Assembly (NCBI GenBank): GCA_963205525.1
Contig: CAUJJP010000059.1
Coordinates: 1 to 48,608 of the forward strand
Reading direction: 5' to 3'
Origin: Pseudomonadota bacterium
GTDB lineage: Bacteria > Pseudomonadota > Gammaproteobacteria > Burkholderiales > Burkholderiaceae
DNA: 48,608 bases
Below, in pieces: positions 6,734-18,865 of this stretch. Positions within the stretch are counted from its first letter, which is position 1, and each line of letters starts with the position of its first letter. The position numbers were made by a program, and so were the translations under genes. Below the pieces are notes generated by a model. The model was not told where the DNA came from and did no database searches. It was given only the letters and a program-made list of their open reading frames with translations.

Positions 6734-9700
6734 GTGGCGGCGCTCGAACGGGCTTCAACGCCCCGCGTTGGGCGATCGCGCATCCGGCGCTCACGCGCTA
6801 CCTGCTGATCGTGCTCATGGTGCTGGGCGCGGCGGCCTACACCCAGCTCGGGCAGGATGAGGATCCGCCCTTCACCTTCCGCATCATGGTGGTGCAGGCC
6901 TTCTGGCCGGGGGCGAGCCCGCAGCAGATGGCCGAGCAGGTGACCGACCAGATCGAGAAGTCGCTGCAGGAGGTGCCCTACGCCCACGTCATCCGCAGCT
7001 ACACCAAGAGCGGCGAGTCGATGACCATGCTCGAGCTGGCCGAGGACGCGCCGCCGCACGAGGTGGCACAGATCTGGTACCAGGTGCGCAAGCGCATCGG
7101 CGACGCGCGCGGCGCGCTGCCGCAGGGTGTCATAGGCCCGGTCTTCAATGACGACTTCGGCGACGTCTACGGCTCCATCTTCGCGCTCTCGGCGGACGGC
7201 TTCACGCGCGAGGAGCTGCGCGAGTTCGCCGATGACGCGCGGCACCGGCTGCTGCAGGTGCCTGACGTGGCCAAGGTCGCGACCTTCGGCGCCCAGCCGG
7301 AGAAGGTCTTCGTCGAGGTCTCGCAGCGCCGGCTGGCGCAGCTGGGGCTGGATTTCAACCAGGTGCTGGCGCAGATCGGGGCGCAGAACGCGGTCGAGGG
7401 CGCGGGCATGCTGGACGGCGGGCTGGAGAACTTCCAGATCCGGGTCGGCGGACGCTTCGATTCGGTCGACGAGCTGCGGCGCATGCCTATCCGCGCCCTC
7501 AACCCGGCCACCGGGCAGGCGAGCAGCCTGCGCCTGGGCGACATCGCCGAGGTCAGGCGCGGCTACGCCGACCCGCCGGCGGTGATGGTGCGCCACCAGG
7601 GGCGCGACGTGATCGCGCTCGGGGTCTCGATGCGCGCCGGCGGCGACATCATCGCCCTCGGCCAGGCGCTGGACCGCGCCGCCGAGGAGATCCGCGCCGA
7701 GCTGCCGGCCGGCATCGCCCTGGAGCGCGTGCAGGACCAGCCGCGCGCCGTCGCACGCTCGGTGGGCGAGTTCGTGCGCGTGCTTGCCGAGGCCATCGTC
7801 ATCGTGCTGGCGGTCAGCTTCGTCAGCCTGGGGCTGCACCAGCGGCCGTTGCGGCTGGACCCCTGGCCGGGGCTGGTGGTGGCGATCACGATCCCGCTCG
7901 TGCTGGCGATCACCTTCGTCACCATGTACTACTGGGGCGTCGGGCTGCACAAGGTGTCGCTGGGCAGCCTGATCGTCGCCCTCGGCCTGCTGGTGGACGA
8001 CGCCATCATCGTCGTCGAGATGATGGTGCGCAAACTCGAGGAAGGGCACGACCGGCTCAGCGCCGCCAGCGCCGCCTACGAGCTGACCGCCATGCCCATG
8101 CTCACCGGCACCTTGATCACGGCGGCCGGCTTCCTGCCGATCGGTCTGGCCAAGTCATCCACCGGCGAGTACACCTTCGCCATTTTCGCCGTCACCGCGG
8201 CGGCGCTGGTGATCTCCTGGTTCGCCTCGGTCTATTTCGTGCCCTACCTTGGCTACCGGCTGCTGCGCACCCGGCCCAAGATCGATGGCGAGGCGCACGA
8301 GCTCTTCGACACCCCGTTTTACAACCGCTTCCGGCGCAGCGTGGACTGGTGCGTGCAGCATCGCTGGGTCACGATCGCGCTCACACTGGCGGTGTTTGCC
8401 GCCGGGCTCGCCGGCATGGGACGGGTGCAGCAGCAGTTCTTCCCCGATTCCAGCCGGCCCGAGATCCTGGTCGACCTCTGGCTGCCCGAGGGTTCGTCGA
8501 TCGGCCAGACCACCGAGCTTGCGCGGCGCTTCGAGAAGCGCATGCTGGGCGAGCCCGGCATGCAGTCGGTGACGGCCTGGATAGGCGGCGGCGTGCCGCG
8601 TTTTTACCTGCCGCTGGACAACATCTTCCCGCAGAGCAACGTCAGCCAGTTCATCCTGCTGCCGCAGTCGCTGGCCGATCGCGAGGCCTTGCGCCAGCGC
8701 CTGCCGGCGCTGCTGGCGCAGGAGTTCCCGGAGCTGCGCGCACGCGTCAAGCTGCTGCCCAACGGGCCGCCGGTGGCCTACCCGGTGCAGTTCCGCATCT
8801 CCGGCCCGGACGTGGCCATCGTGCGCGCCTGGGCCGACCGCGCCAAGGCCATGTTGCGCGAGCACCCCGACATGCGCGGTGTGAACGACAACTGGAACGA
8901 GTCGGTCAAGGTGCTGCGGCTGGAGGTCGACCAGGACAAGGCGCGCGCCCTGGGCGTGAGCAGCCAGAGCCTGGCGCAGGCCTCGCGCAGCCTGCTGTCG
9001 GGCACCACCATCGGCCAGTATCGCGAAGGCGACAAGCTGATCGACATCGTGCTGCGCCAGCCGGCCTCGGAGCGCGCCACCCTGCACGCGCTGGACCAGT
9101 CCTACCTGCCCACCGCCAGCGGCCGCGCGGTGCCGCTGACCCAGGTCGCGCGCGTGAGCTTCGGCTGGGAGCCCGGCGTGCTGTGGCGCGAGGGTCGGCG
9201 CTTCGCCGTCACGGTGCAGGGCGATGTCGCCGAGGGCGTGCAAGGCCCCACCGTCAGCAGCGCCCTGTGGCCGAAGATGCAGGCGCTGGCGGCGCAGATG
9301 CCGCCCGGCTACGGCGTCGAGCTCGCCGGCACGGCGGCGGAAAGCAGCAAGGGGCAGGGCAGCATCGTCGCCGGCGTGCCGCTGATGCTGTTCATCATCT
9401 TCACCCTGCTGATGCTGCAGCTGCAGAGCTTCAGCCGTGCCATGCTGGTCTTCCTGACCGGACCGCTGGGAATCGCCGGCGTGGCCGCCGCGCTGCTGCT
9501 GCTGAACCGGCCGTTCGGATTCGTCGCCCTGCTCGGGGTGATCGCCCTGTCGGGCATGATCATGCGCAACTCGGTGATCCTGCTCGACCAGATCGAGCAG
9601 GACCGCGCGCGCGGCGTGCCGGCCTGGGACGCGGTGGTCGAGGCCGCGGTGCGCCGCCTGCGCCCCATCGTGCTCACCGCCGCGGCCGCGGTGCTGGCGA

Positions 9701-9873
9701 TGATCCCGCTGTCGCGCAGCGGATTCTGGGGACCGATGGCGGTGGCCATCATGGGCGGCCTGGTGGTCGCCACCGTGCTCACCCTGCTGGCGCTGCCGGC
9801 GATGTACGCGGCCTGGTTCCGGGTCAGGCGCGAAGCGCCATCGGACGCGGGACCGGACCCGGCAGCAGGTTAA
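6730..9873 (+). CDS. RND-family efflux permease (HAE1-like)
   Basis: Proton-driven inner-membrane exporter, 1047 residues, the expected length for AcrB/MexB relatives. Hydrophobic segments fit the 12-helix RND plan: one at the N-terminus (YLLIVLMVLGAAAYTQL), then clusters in the first-half (AIVIVLAVSFVSLGL onward) and second-half (MLFIIFTLLMLQL onward) membrane domains. The TM4 signature GLLVDDAIIVVEMMVRKLEEG carries the paired Asp residues used for proton transfer in this family. The ATG at 6730 overlaps the adaptor stop; upstream residues in the same frame are a shadow. The TAA stop is part of a TAAAAT that may serve as -10 box for the next tRNA. Heavy-metal exporters are less likely, since the overall pattern is of the drug/solvent type. 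Confidence 0.9.
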   Translation: MSGGARTGFNAPRWAIAHPALTRYLLIVLMVLGAAAYTQLGQDEDPPFTFRIMVVQAFWPGASPQQMAEQVTDQIEKSLQEVPYAHVIRSYTKSGESMTMLELAEDAPPHEVAQIWYQVRKRIGDARGALPQGVIGPVFNDDFGDVYGSIFALSADGFTREELREFADDARHRLLQVPDVAKVATFGAQPEKVFVEVSQRRLAQLGLDFNQVLAQIGAQNAVEGAGMLDGGLENFQIRVGGRFDSVDELRRMPIRALNPATGQASSLRLGDIAEVRRGYADPPAVMVRHQGRDVIALGVSMRAGGDIIALGQALDRAAEEIRAELPAGIALERVQDQPRAVARSVGEFVRVLAEAIVIVLAVSFVSLGLHQRPLRLDPWPGLVVAITIPLVLAITFVTMYYWGVGLHKVSLGSLIVALGLLVDDAIIVVEMMVRKLEEGHDRLSAASAAYELTAMPMLTGTLITAAGFLPIGLAKSSTGEYTFAIFAVTAAALVISWFASVYFVPYLGYRLLRTRPKIDGEAHELFDTPFYNRFRRSVDWCVQHRWVTIALTLAVFAAGLAGMGRVQQQFFPDSSRPEILVDLWLPEGSSIGQTTELARRFEKRMLGEPGMQSVTAWIGGGVPRFYLPLDNIFPQSNVSQFILLPQSLADREALRQRLPALLAQEFPELRARVKLLPNGPPVAYPVQFRISGPDVAIVRAWADRAKAMLREHPDMRGVNDNWNESVKVLRLEVDQDKARALGVSSQSLAQASRSLLSGTTIGQYREGDKLIDIVLRQPASERATLHALDQSYLPTASGRAVPLTQVARVSFGWEPGVLWREGRRFAVTVQGDVAEGVQGPTVSSALWPKMQALAAQMPPGYGVELAGTAAESSKGQGSIVAGVPLMLFIIFTLLMLQLQSFSRAMLVFLTGPLGIAGVAAALLLLNRPFGFVALLGVIALSGMIMRNSVILLDQIEQDRARGVPAWDAVVEAAVRRLRPIVLTAAAAVLAMIPLSRSGFWGPMAVAIMGGLVVATVLTLLALPAMYAAWFRVRREAPSDAGPDPAAG

Positions 9874-9899
9874 AATCGGCGGTTTGCCCGATACCACCC

Positions 9900-9986
9900 G
9901 CGCGGGTGGCGAAATTGGTAGACGCACCAGGTTTAGGTCCTGACGCCTTCACGGGCGTGCCGGTTCGAGTCCGGCCCCGCGCACCA
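9900..9986 (+). tRNA. tRNA-Leu (UAG)
   Basis: An 87-nt cloverleaf with encoded CCA. Acceptor GCGCGGG pairs with CCCGCGC, the T arm is GCCGG-TTCGAGT-CCGGC, and the anticodon loop TTTAGGT gives anticodon TAG. The long variable arm is as expected for leucine tRNA. TAAAAT at 9871-9876 is a plausible -10 box. Confidence 0.97.
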
Positions 9987-10024
9987 GCTTGTCCGCAGCC
10001 GCAACCCCCTTCGAGAGATCACCC

Positions 10025-11335
10025 ATGGCCGTCACCGTCGAAACCCTCGAGAAACTCGAACGTCGCATCACGCTCACCGTCGCGGCCAACGAAATCAACG
10101 GCGAGATCGAATCGCGCCTGAAGAAGCTCGCTCGCACCGTCAAGGCCGACGGCTTTCGCCCCGGCAAGGTGCCGATGTCGGTGGTCGCCCAGCGCTACGG
10201 CTACTCGGTGCAGTACGAGGTCGTCAACGACAAGGTCGGTCGCGCCTTCGCCGACGCCGCGCGCGAAGCCGAGCTGCGCGTGGCCGGCATGCCGCGCATC
10301 GCGCAGAAGGACGAGTCCGCCGAGGGCCAGCTCGCCTTCGACGCCACCTTCGAGGTCTACCCCGAGGTGAAGATCGGCGACCTCGCCGCGGCCGAGCTCG
10401 AACGCGTGAGCGCCGAGGTCACCGAGGAGGCGATCGACCGCACGGTGGAGATCCTGCGCAAGCAGCGCCGCAGCTTCGCCCAGCGTGCCGCGACCGAAGC
10501 GGCGGCGGCCGACGACCGGGTGACGATCGACTTCGAGGGCAAGATCGACGGCGAGCCCTTCGCCGGCGGCAAGGCCGAGGGCTTCCAGTTCGTGATCGGC
10601 GAAGGCCAGATGCTCGAGCAGTTCGACTCCGGCGTGCGCGGCATGAAGGTCGGCGACAGCAAGACCTTTGCCCTGAAGTTCCCCGACGACTACCACGGCC
10701 AGGACGTGGCCGGCAAGGAAGCCGACTTCCTGGTGACGATGAAGAAGATCGAGGCCCAGCACCTGCCGCAGGTGGACGGCGAGTTCGCCAAGTCGCTCGG
10801 GATCGCCGAAGCCAGCGTCGAGGGGCTGCGCGCGGACGTCCGCAAGAACCTCGCACGCGAGGTCAAGTTCCGCGTCGCCGCGCGCAACAAGGCGGCGGTG
10901 ATGGAGCTGCTGGGCAAGACCGCCGAGCTCGAGCTGCCGAATGCACTGGTCGCCGCCGAAACCGAACGCCTGGTGGCGCAGGCGCGCGCCGACCTCAAGC
11001 AGCGCGGCGTCAAGGACGCCGACAAGGCGCCGATCCCGCAGGAGATGTTCAAGCCGCAGGCCGAGCAGCGTGTGCGCCTGGGGCTGATCGTCGCCGAGCT
11101 GGTGCGCGCCAACCAGCTGCAGGCCAGGCCCGAGCAGCTGCAGGCGCACATCGAGGAGATGAGCCAGAGCTACGAGAAGCCGGCCGAGGTGATGCGCTGG
11201 TACCTGGGCGACCGCCAGCGCATGGCCGACGTCGAGGCGGTGGTGATCGAGAACAACGTGACCGAGTTCGTCGCCGGCCGCGCCAAGGTCACCGACAAGC
11301 TGCTCGCTTTTGACGAGCTGATGGGTTCGAACTGA
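10025..11335 (+). CDS. tig: Trigger factor (ribosome-bound chaperone, peptidyl-prolyl isomerase)
   Basis: Binds nascent chains at the ribosome exit tunnel. The N-terminal ribosome-binding domain carries the signature [12 protein letters not shown] near residues 44-55. The FKBP-like PPIase domain lies around residues 155-245 ([20 protein letters not shown]). A helical C-terminal chaperone domain completes 436 residues, the usual length. An in-frame upstream ATG at 9989 would run back towards the tRNA, so ATG 10025 is taken. It leads the tig-clpP-clpX-lon block conserved across proteobacteria. Confidence 0.95.
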   Translation: MAVTVETLEKLERRITLTVAANEINGEIESRLKKLARTVKADGFRPGKVPMSVVAQRYGYSVQYEVVNDKVGRAFADAAREAELRVAGMPRIAQKDESAEGQLAFDATFEVYPEVKIGDLAAAELERVSAEVTEEAIDRTVEILRKQRRSFAQRAATEAAAADDRVTIDFEGKIDGEPFAGGKAEGFQFVIGEGQMLEQFDSGVRGMKVGDSKTFALKFPDDYHGQDVAGKEADFLVTMKKIEAQHLPQVDGEFAKSLGIAEASVEGLRADVRKNLAREVKFRVAARNKAAVMELLGKTAELELPNALVAAETERLVAQARADLKQRGVKDADKAPIPQEMFKPQAEQRVRLGLIVAELVRANQLQARPEQLQAHIEEMSQSYEKPAEVMRWYLGDRQRMADVEAVVIENNVTEFVAGRAKVTDKLLAFDELMGSN

Positions 11336-11349
11336 ACGGAGGCCGCGGC

Positions 11350-11958
11350 ATGAGCGCACTGGAAACCACCGCGCTGGGCATGGTGCCCATCGTCATTGAG
11401 CAGTCCGGCCGCGGCGAGCGCGCCTACGACATCTACAGCCGGCTGCTGCGCGAGCGCATCGTGTTCCTGGTCGGCCCGGTGACCGACCAGAGCGCGAACC
11501 TGGTGTGCGCGCAGATGCTGTTCCTGGAGAGTGAGAACCCGGACAAGGACATCTTCCTGTACATCAACAGCCCGGGCGGCAGCGTGAGCGCGGGGCTCGC
11601 GATCTACGACACCATGAACTGGATCAAGCCCGACGTCTCCACCCTGTGCATGGGCATGGCGGCGAGCATGGGCAGCTTCCTGCTGATGGCCGGTGCCAAG
11701 GGCAAGCGCATCGCGCTGCCCAACAGCAAGATCATGATCCACCAGCCCTCGGGCGGCGCCCAGGGCCAGGCCACCGACATCGAGATCCACGCGCGCGAGA
11801 TCCTCAAGACGCGCGAGCAGCTCAACCGCATCTACGCCGAGCGCACCGGCCAGGCGCTGGAGAAGATCGCCGCCGACATGGAGCGCGACCGCTACATGTC
11901 GGCCGCCGAGGCGCAGGAGTACGGGCTCGTCGACCAGGTGCTCGACAAGCGCGCCTGA
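11350..11958 (+). CDS. clpP: ATP-dependent Clp protease proteolytic subunit
   Basis: The 14-mer serine protease chamber used with ClpX or ClpA. The catalytic serine is S106 in [11 protein letters not shown] and the histidine is H131 in [11 protein letters not shown]. The N-terminal [27 protein letters not shown] region is described by its key run [15 protein letters not shown]. At 202 residues it has normal length. It starts 14 bases after the tig stop, with GGAGG overlapping the spacer. A strong intrinsic terminator follows, so part of the transcript probably ends before clpX. Confidence 0.96.
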   Translation: MSALETTALGMVPIVIEQSGRGERAYDIYSRLLRERIVFLVGPVTDQSANLVCAQMLFLESENPDKDIFLYINSPGGSVSAGLAIYDTMNWIKPDVSTLCMGMAASMGSFLLMAGAKGKRIALPNSKIMIHQPSGGAQGQATDIEIHAREILKTREQLNRIYAERTGQALEKIAADMERDRYMSAAEAQEYGLVDQVLDKRA

Positions 11959-11980
11959 AGCAGAACCGGCAAGCCACAGC

Positions 11981-12004
11981 AAGGGGCCGATACGGCCCCT
12001 TTTT
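11981..12004 (+). terminator. Intrinsic terminator after clpP
   Basis: Stem AGGGGCC/GGCCCCT around a short loop (GATAC) is followed by a T run (12000-12004). It lies between clpP and clpX and would attenuate read-through, leaving clpX to its own promoter or to leakage. Confidence 0.8.
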
Positions 12005-12091
12005 GATGTCCATTCCCGCCGCAGGCCGGCCGGCGCGATGGACTATCATGCCCTCAGATCATCAGGCTTTCAGCGGCGGACACCCATACCC

Positions 12092-13357
<1,266 letters not shown>

Positions 13358-13366
13358 CCCGTTTTC

Positions 13367-13388
13367 GCGGCGGTCGCCCGACCGCCGC
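13367..13388. other. GC hairpin between clpX and lon
   Basis: GCGGCGGTC (13367-13375) and GACCGCCGC (13380-13388) form a perfect 9-bp stem around GCCC. There is no T run, so this is a weak terminator at best; it could instead stabilise the clpX transcript end. Confidence 0.5.
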
Positions 13389-13414
13389 CCCTGCGGCCCT
13401 GACGGCTGGCAGAC

Positions 13415-13442
13415 CTTGCAAACCCCGTCGCGGCCCCCAAGT
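13415..13442 (+). promoter_or_regulatory. Candidate heat-shock (sigma32) promoter of lon
   Basis: CTTGCAA (13415-13421) and CCCCAAGT (13435-13442) are 13 bases apart and close to the RpoH consensus CTTGAAA / CCCCATNT. It sits just upstream of the lon leader (AAGGAAG before the ATG). lon is a classical heat-shock gene, which supports the assignment. Confidence 0.5.
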
Positions 13443-13464
13443 GGCGCCGTGAAAGGAAGATTCC

Positions 13465-15887
<2,423 letters not shown>

Positions 15888-15891
<4 letters not shown>

Positions 15892-15916
15892 TGTCTGGAA
15901 AAAAACTGGTTAGAAT
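15888..15916 (+). promoter_or_regulatory. Promoter of tRNA-Gly
   Basis: TTGATG (15888-15893), an exact 17-bp spacer and TAGAAT (15911-15916) form a near-consensus sigma70 promoter. It overlaps the end of lon and lies 14 bases before the tRNA. Confidence 0.75.
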
Positions 15917-15930
15917 GTGAGGCTCACGAC

Positions 15931-16006
15931 GCGGGAATAGCTCAGTTGGTAGAGCGCAACCTTGCCAAGGTTGAGGTCGCGAGTTCGAGCCTCGTTTCCC
16001 GCTCCA
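15931..16006 (+). tRNA. tRNA-Gly (GCC)
   Basis: A 76-nt cloverleaf with CCA encoded. The acceptor GCGGGAA pairs with TTCCCGC, and the anticodon loop in CCTTGCCAAGG gives GCC. D and T loops are canonical (AGCTCAGTTGGTAGAGC; GTTCGAGC). Confidence 0.97.
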
Positions 16007-16021
16007 AACGCTCGAAGGAAG

Positions 16022-16046
16022 AAGGAAGCCGCGAGCTTCCTTTTTT
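16022..16046 (+). terminator. Intrinsic terminator after tRNA-Gly
   Basis: AAGGAAGC pairs with GCTTCCTT around CGCGA and is followed by TTTTTT. It separates the tRNA-Gly and tRNA-Cys transcripts. Confidence 0.8.
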
Positions 16047-16130
16047 CTTGCTGGTCCCCATGGCGGGGGACTCGTCAGCTGGCTTGCCATAATCGGCACC
16101 CGCACCGGTTGTCTGGCTTTTGATCTCGAC

Positions 16131-16204
16131 GGCGCGATAGCAAAGCGGTTATGCAACGGATTGCAAATCCGTCCAGCCCGGTTCGACTCCGGGTCGCGCC
16201 TCCA
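16131..16204 (+). tRNA. tRNA-Cys (GCA)
   Basis: A 74-nt cloverleaf with CCA encoded. The acceptor GGCGCGA pairs with TCGCGCC, and the anticodon loop in GGATTGCAAATCC gives GCA. A CATAAT at 16088-16093 is a candidate -10 box upstream. Confidence 0.97.
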
Positions 16205-16402
16205 AATGCTCGCTTGGATTTCAAGCCATCAGATGCCGTCTGTGGGTGGTGCAACGGGCGTCGTGGCATTCGGTGAAGCTCGGCAGGCCTTCGAATCGCC
16301 CTGTTTACTCGGCGCCGCCGCACATGGCCGCCGGTCCTGTCTGTCCGCTCGAGAGTCGCACCGACACCGATATGGACGCTTCGACGCCTGCGGCCCCGGA
16401 CA

Positions 16403-16546
16403 ATGAGTCTCGACGTGGCCAGTGTGTACCGCAAGCGCGGTGGCGCCTGGGAAGTGACGCTCACCGTCTGCCGGCTGCCCCATCGCGGCCAGGCGCATGG
16501 GCGCAGGTATGAGGCCTACTGGCCAGCCCCCCGAGTCCGCGCCTGA
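16403..16546 (+). CDS. Small ORF of unknown function (47 aa), possibly a gene remnant
   Basis: An ATG frame of 47 residues beginning MSLDVASVYRKRGGAWEVTL. It overlaps the 5' end of the next gene and has no clear Shine-Dalgarno. The pattern (VYRKRGGAWEV) recalls the short beta-strand start of the arm-binding domain of some tyrosine recombinases. As it lies just 3' of tRNA-Cys, it might be the stub of a lost integrase, but this is only an inference. The rest of 16205-16402 shows no feature I can support. Confidence 0.25.
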   Translation: MSLDVASVYRKRGGAWEVTLTVCRLPHRGQAHGRRYEAYWPAPRVRA

Positions 16547-17693
16547 TCCAGCTGCATTGCGGAATCCCCAGTCACGCGTGCGTGTGCTGCATTTCGTCAC
16601 CGGTGGCTTCTCGGGTGGCGCCACGCAGGTGGCGATCGCACTCGTCAAGGCGGCTTGCGCGGGCGGGCAAGTCCAGCCACTGCTCGTGCTGCGGCACAAG
16701 CGGCGCGGAGATCCGGCACGCATCGACGAGTTGACACGTGCTGGTGTGCCACTGGAGGTGGTGGCTGGCTGGTCGCATCTCGCCACCATCGCCGCGTTGA
16801 TGCGTGTGTGCCGGCGCTTTCGTCCCGACGTGCTGGTCGCGCACGGCTTTAGCGAGCACTTGTGGGGACGCTGGGCTGGCTGGCTGGCGAGCGTGCCCGC
16901 GCTCGTGCACGTCGAGCACAACACGCGCGAGCGCTATACCCGCTGGCGGCTGGCGCAAACGCGCTGGCTTGCGCAGCGGACCGCCCGCATCGTCGGCTGC
17001 TCGGAGGGCGTTCGGTTGCGCCTGCTCGAGATGGGCATGCCAGCGGCGCGCACGATCGCGATCCCAAATGGCATCGACTTGCAGCGTTTCGCCGACGCCG
17101 AGCGCCACCCGCTGGCGCAGCGGGTGCCAGGCATCGTCATGGTGGCGCGCTTTTCCTCTGGGCAGAAAGACCACGCGACGCTGCTGCAAGCGCTCGCGCT
17201 GCTGCGCGAGCGTGACCTGACACCGCCGCTGCTGCTCGCTGGTGGCGGCAAGGCCGGGCATCGAAGACGCGTCCAGCGATTGTGCGGCGAGCTCGGACTG
17301 GATGCGCAGGTGCAGTTCCTCGGCGTGCATCGTGACGTACCGGGTCTGTTGATGCGCCATCGCATCGCGGTGCTCAGCACCCACTACGAAGGCATGCCGC
17401 TGGCCCTGCTCGAAGGCATGGCTGCGGGTTGCGCCGTCGTCGGCAGTGCGGTGCCCGGTGTGCGCGAGCTGATCGAGCATGGCGTCGATGGCCTGCTCGT
17501 CGCCGAAGCAGACCCGCAGGCACTTGCCGATGCTCTGGAGCGCTTGCTGCGGGTGCCCGAGCAGGCCCGCACGCTGGCCGACAATGGTCGCCGCAAGGCG
17601 CTGCAAGCGCATGGACGCGAGCTGATGAACCAACGCTACGAAACGCTCTTCCTGGACCTGGCACGGCAGGCCACGGGGCACCAGCGAGGATGA
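16509..17693 (+). CDS. Glycosyltransferase family 4 protein
   Basis: A GT-B sugar transferase acting on a cell-surface glycan, cytoplasmic side. The N-terminal half starts RVRVLHFVTGGFSGGATQVA, the usual GT4 donor-independent half with a Gly-rich loop. The C-terminal half has VARFSSGQKDHATLLQAL and the nucleotide-sugar binding motif HYEGMPLALLEGMAAG, with the E-x7-E pair. About 394 residues. The start is uncertain: ATG 16509, ATG 16497 and a GTG near 16578 are all possible. Its stop overlaps the next gene as ATGA. Neighbours (glycerophosphotransferase-like, GT9) suggest lipopolysaccharide outer core or a surface polymer. The exact sugar cannot be assigned. Confidence 0.8.
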   Translation: MRPTGQPPESAPDPAALRNPQSRVRVLHFVTGGFSGGATQVAIALVKAACAGGQVQPLLVLRHKRRGDPARIDELTRAGVPLEVVAGWSHLATIAALMRVCRRFRPDVLVAHGFSEHLWGRWAGWLASVPALVHVEHNTRERYTRWRLAQTRWLAQRTARIVGCSEGVRLRLLEMGMPAARTIAIPNGIDLQRFADAERHPLAQRVPGIVMVARFSSGQKDHATLLQALALLRERDLTPPLLLAGGGKAGHRRRVQRLCGELGLDAQVQFLGVHRDVPGLLMRHRIAVLSTHYEGMPLALLEGMAAGCAVVGSAVPGVRELIEHGVDGLLVAEADPQALADALERLLRVPEQARTLADNGRRKALQAHGRELMNQRYETLFLDLARQATGHQRG

Positions 17694-17698
17694 CGCGC

Positions 17699-18763
17699 AT
17701 GGCCTCGCGCAACGTCCTGCTGCTCGCCAATGAGCGCTACGCGCTGCCCATCCTCAGCCCGCTGGCGGCGGCGCTGGACGCCGACGGCTACAGCGTGCAC
17801 GCCTTCTTCACCGGGGCGCTGACCGGTGCGGCGATGCCCCCGCCGGTGCGCATGGTCGACATCGCGGCGGCGGTGCGCTGCGGGCCACGCGCCGTGTACT
17901 GCGCTCTGAACTGGGCGCCGCGATTCATCGGCGGCGTCAAGGTGCAGCTCTTCCACGGTTTCGACACGCAAAAGCACGACGACCGACGCGGTCACTTTCG
18001 TGTTCGAGGACTGTTCGACCTGTATTGCACCCAGGGCCCGGCGACGACCGCGCCGTTCACCGAGCTTGCGCGCCGCATGGGCCACTTCGCGGTCGCCGAG
18101 ACCGGCTGGTGCAAGCTCGATCCGTTGTTCCGGGGCGACGGCGGGCAGGCCCAGCGTTTGCGTGCACCGGCCGGCAGGCGACCGGTGGTGATGTTCGCCT
18201 CCACCTTCACCGAGCGCGTCAGCGCGGCGCCTCACTTGTTCGACGCGATACGGGCCGAAGTCGCGCGCGGCGACCGCTACTGGCTGCTGACGCTGCACCC
18301 GCGCTGCGCGCCGGCCTTGTTCGACCGCTACCGTGGCCTGGCAGGGGCGAACGCGGCCTTCGTCGAGCCCGAGCAGATCATCGCCGCTCAGCGTGCCGCC
18401 GATGTGCTGGTGTCCGACACCACATCTGTCGTGCCCGAGTTCGTGGTCCAGCGCAAGCCTGTGGCCACCTTCCGCCACCGCGTCGCCCAGCCCTACATGA
18501 TCGACTTCGGTGACCCGGCGCAACTGCCTTCGGTGCTCGAGCAGGCCTTTGCGCCCGATGCTTCGCGGCTGCGCTTGATTGCGGACTACGCCGACCACAT
18601 TCATCCCTGGCGCGATGGATGTGCCAGCGAGCGCGTCATCAAGGCGGTCGACGCACTGATCGCAGGCCGCCTCGGGCCGCTGCGGCGCAAGCCCTTCATG
18701 TCACGCTTGCGCGATCTGCAGTTGCGCAAGACGCTGGGCTACTGGGGGCCGGCGGGCGCCTGA
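17699..18763 (+). CDS. CDP-glycerol glycerophosphotransferase-like protein
   Basis: GT-B-fold protein resembling the Glyphos_transf (TagF/TagB) family. Visible landmarks are VQLFHGFDTQKHDD, at the place of the family's HGT motif, and ADVLVSDTTSVVPEFVVQRKPVATF, at the place of the nucleotide-binding SDxSS motif. 354 residues. ATG 17699 has GAGGA eight bases upstream and is preferred to ATG 17690, which overlaps the previous stop as ATGA. In this setting it may transfer glycerol phosphate or a related group onto a surface glycan. Similarity is at the motif level only, so a different glycosyl or phosphoglycosyl transfer is possible. Confidence 0.65.
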   Translation: MASRNVLLLANERYALPILSPLAAALDADGYSVHAFFTGALTGAAMPPPVRMVDIAAAVRCGPRAVYCALNWAPRFIGGVKVQLFHGFDTQKHDDRRGHFRVRGLFDLYCTQGPATTAPFTELARRMGHFAVAETGWCKLDPLFRGDGGQAQRLRAPAGRRPVVMFASTFTERVSAAPHLFDAIRAEVARGDRYWLLTLHPRCAPALFDRYRGLAGANAAFVEPEQIIAAQRAADVLVSDTTSVVPEFVVQRKPVATFRHRVAQPYMIDFGDPAQLPSVLEQAFAPDASRLRLIADYADHIHPWRDGCASERVIKAVDALIAGRLGPLRRKPFMSRLRDLQLRKTLGYWGPAGA

Positions 18764-18865
18764 GAGCGGCGGTGCGGCTTGCAGCCACACAACTCGAATG
18801 CAGTGTCGCAACGACCGAGTCCTTCCGTGTCATCGAATCCGATCCTGCCCGTCGCCGGTGCACCC

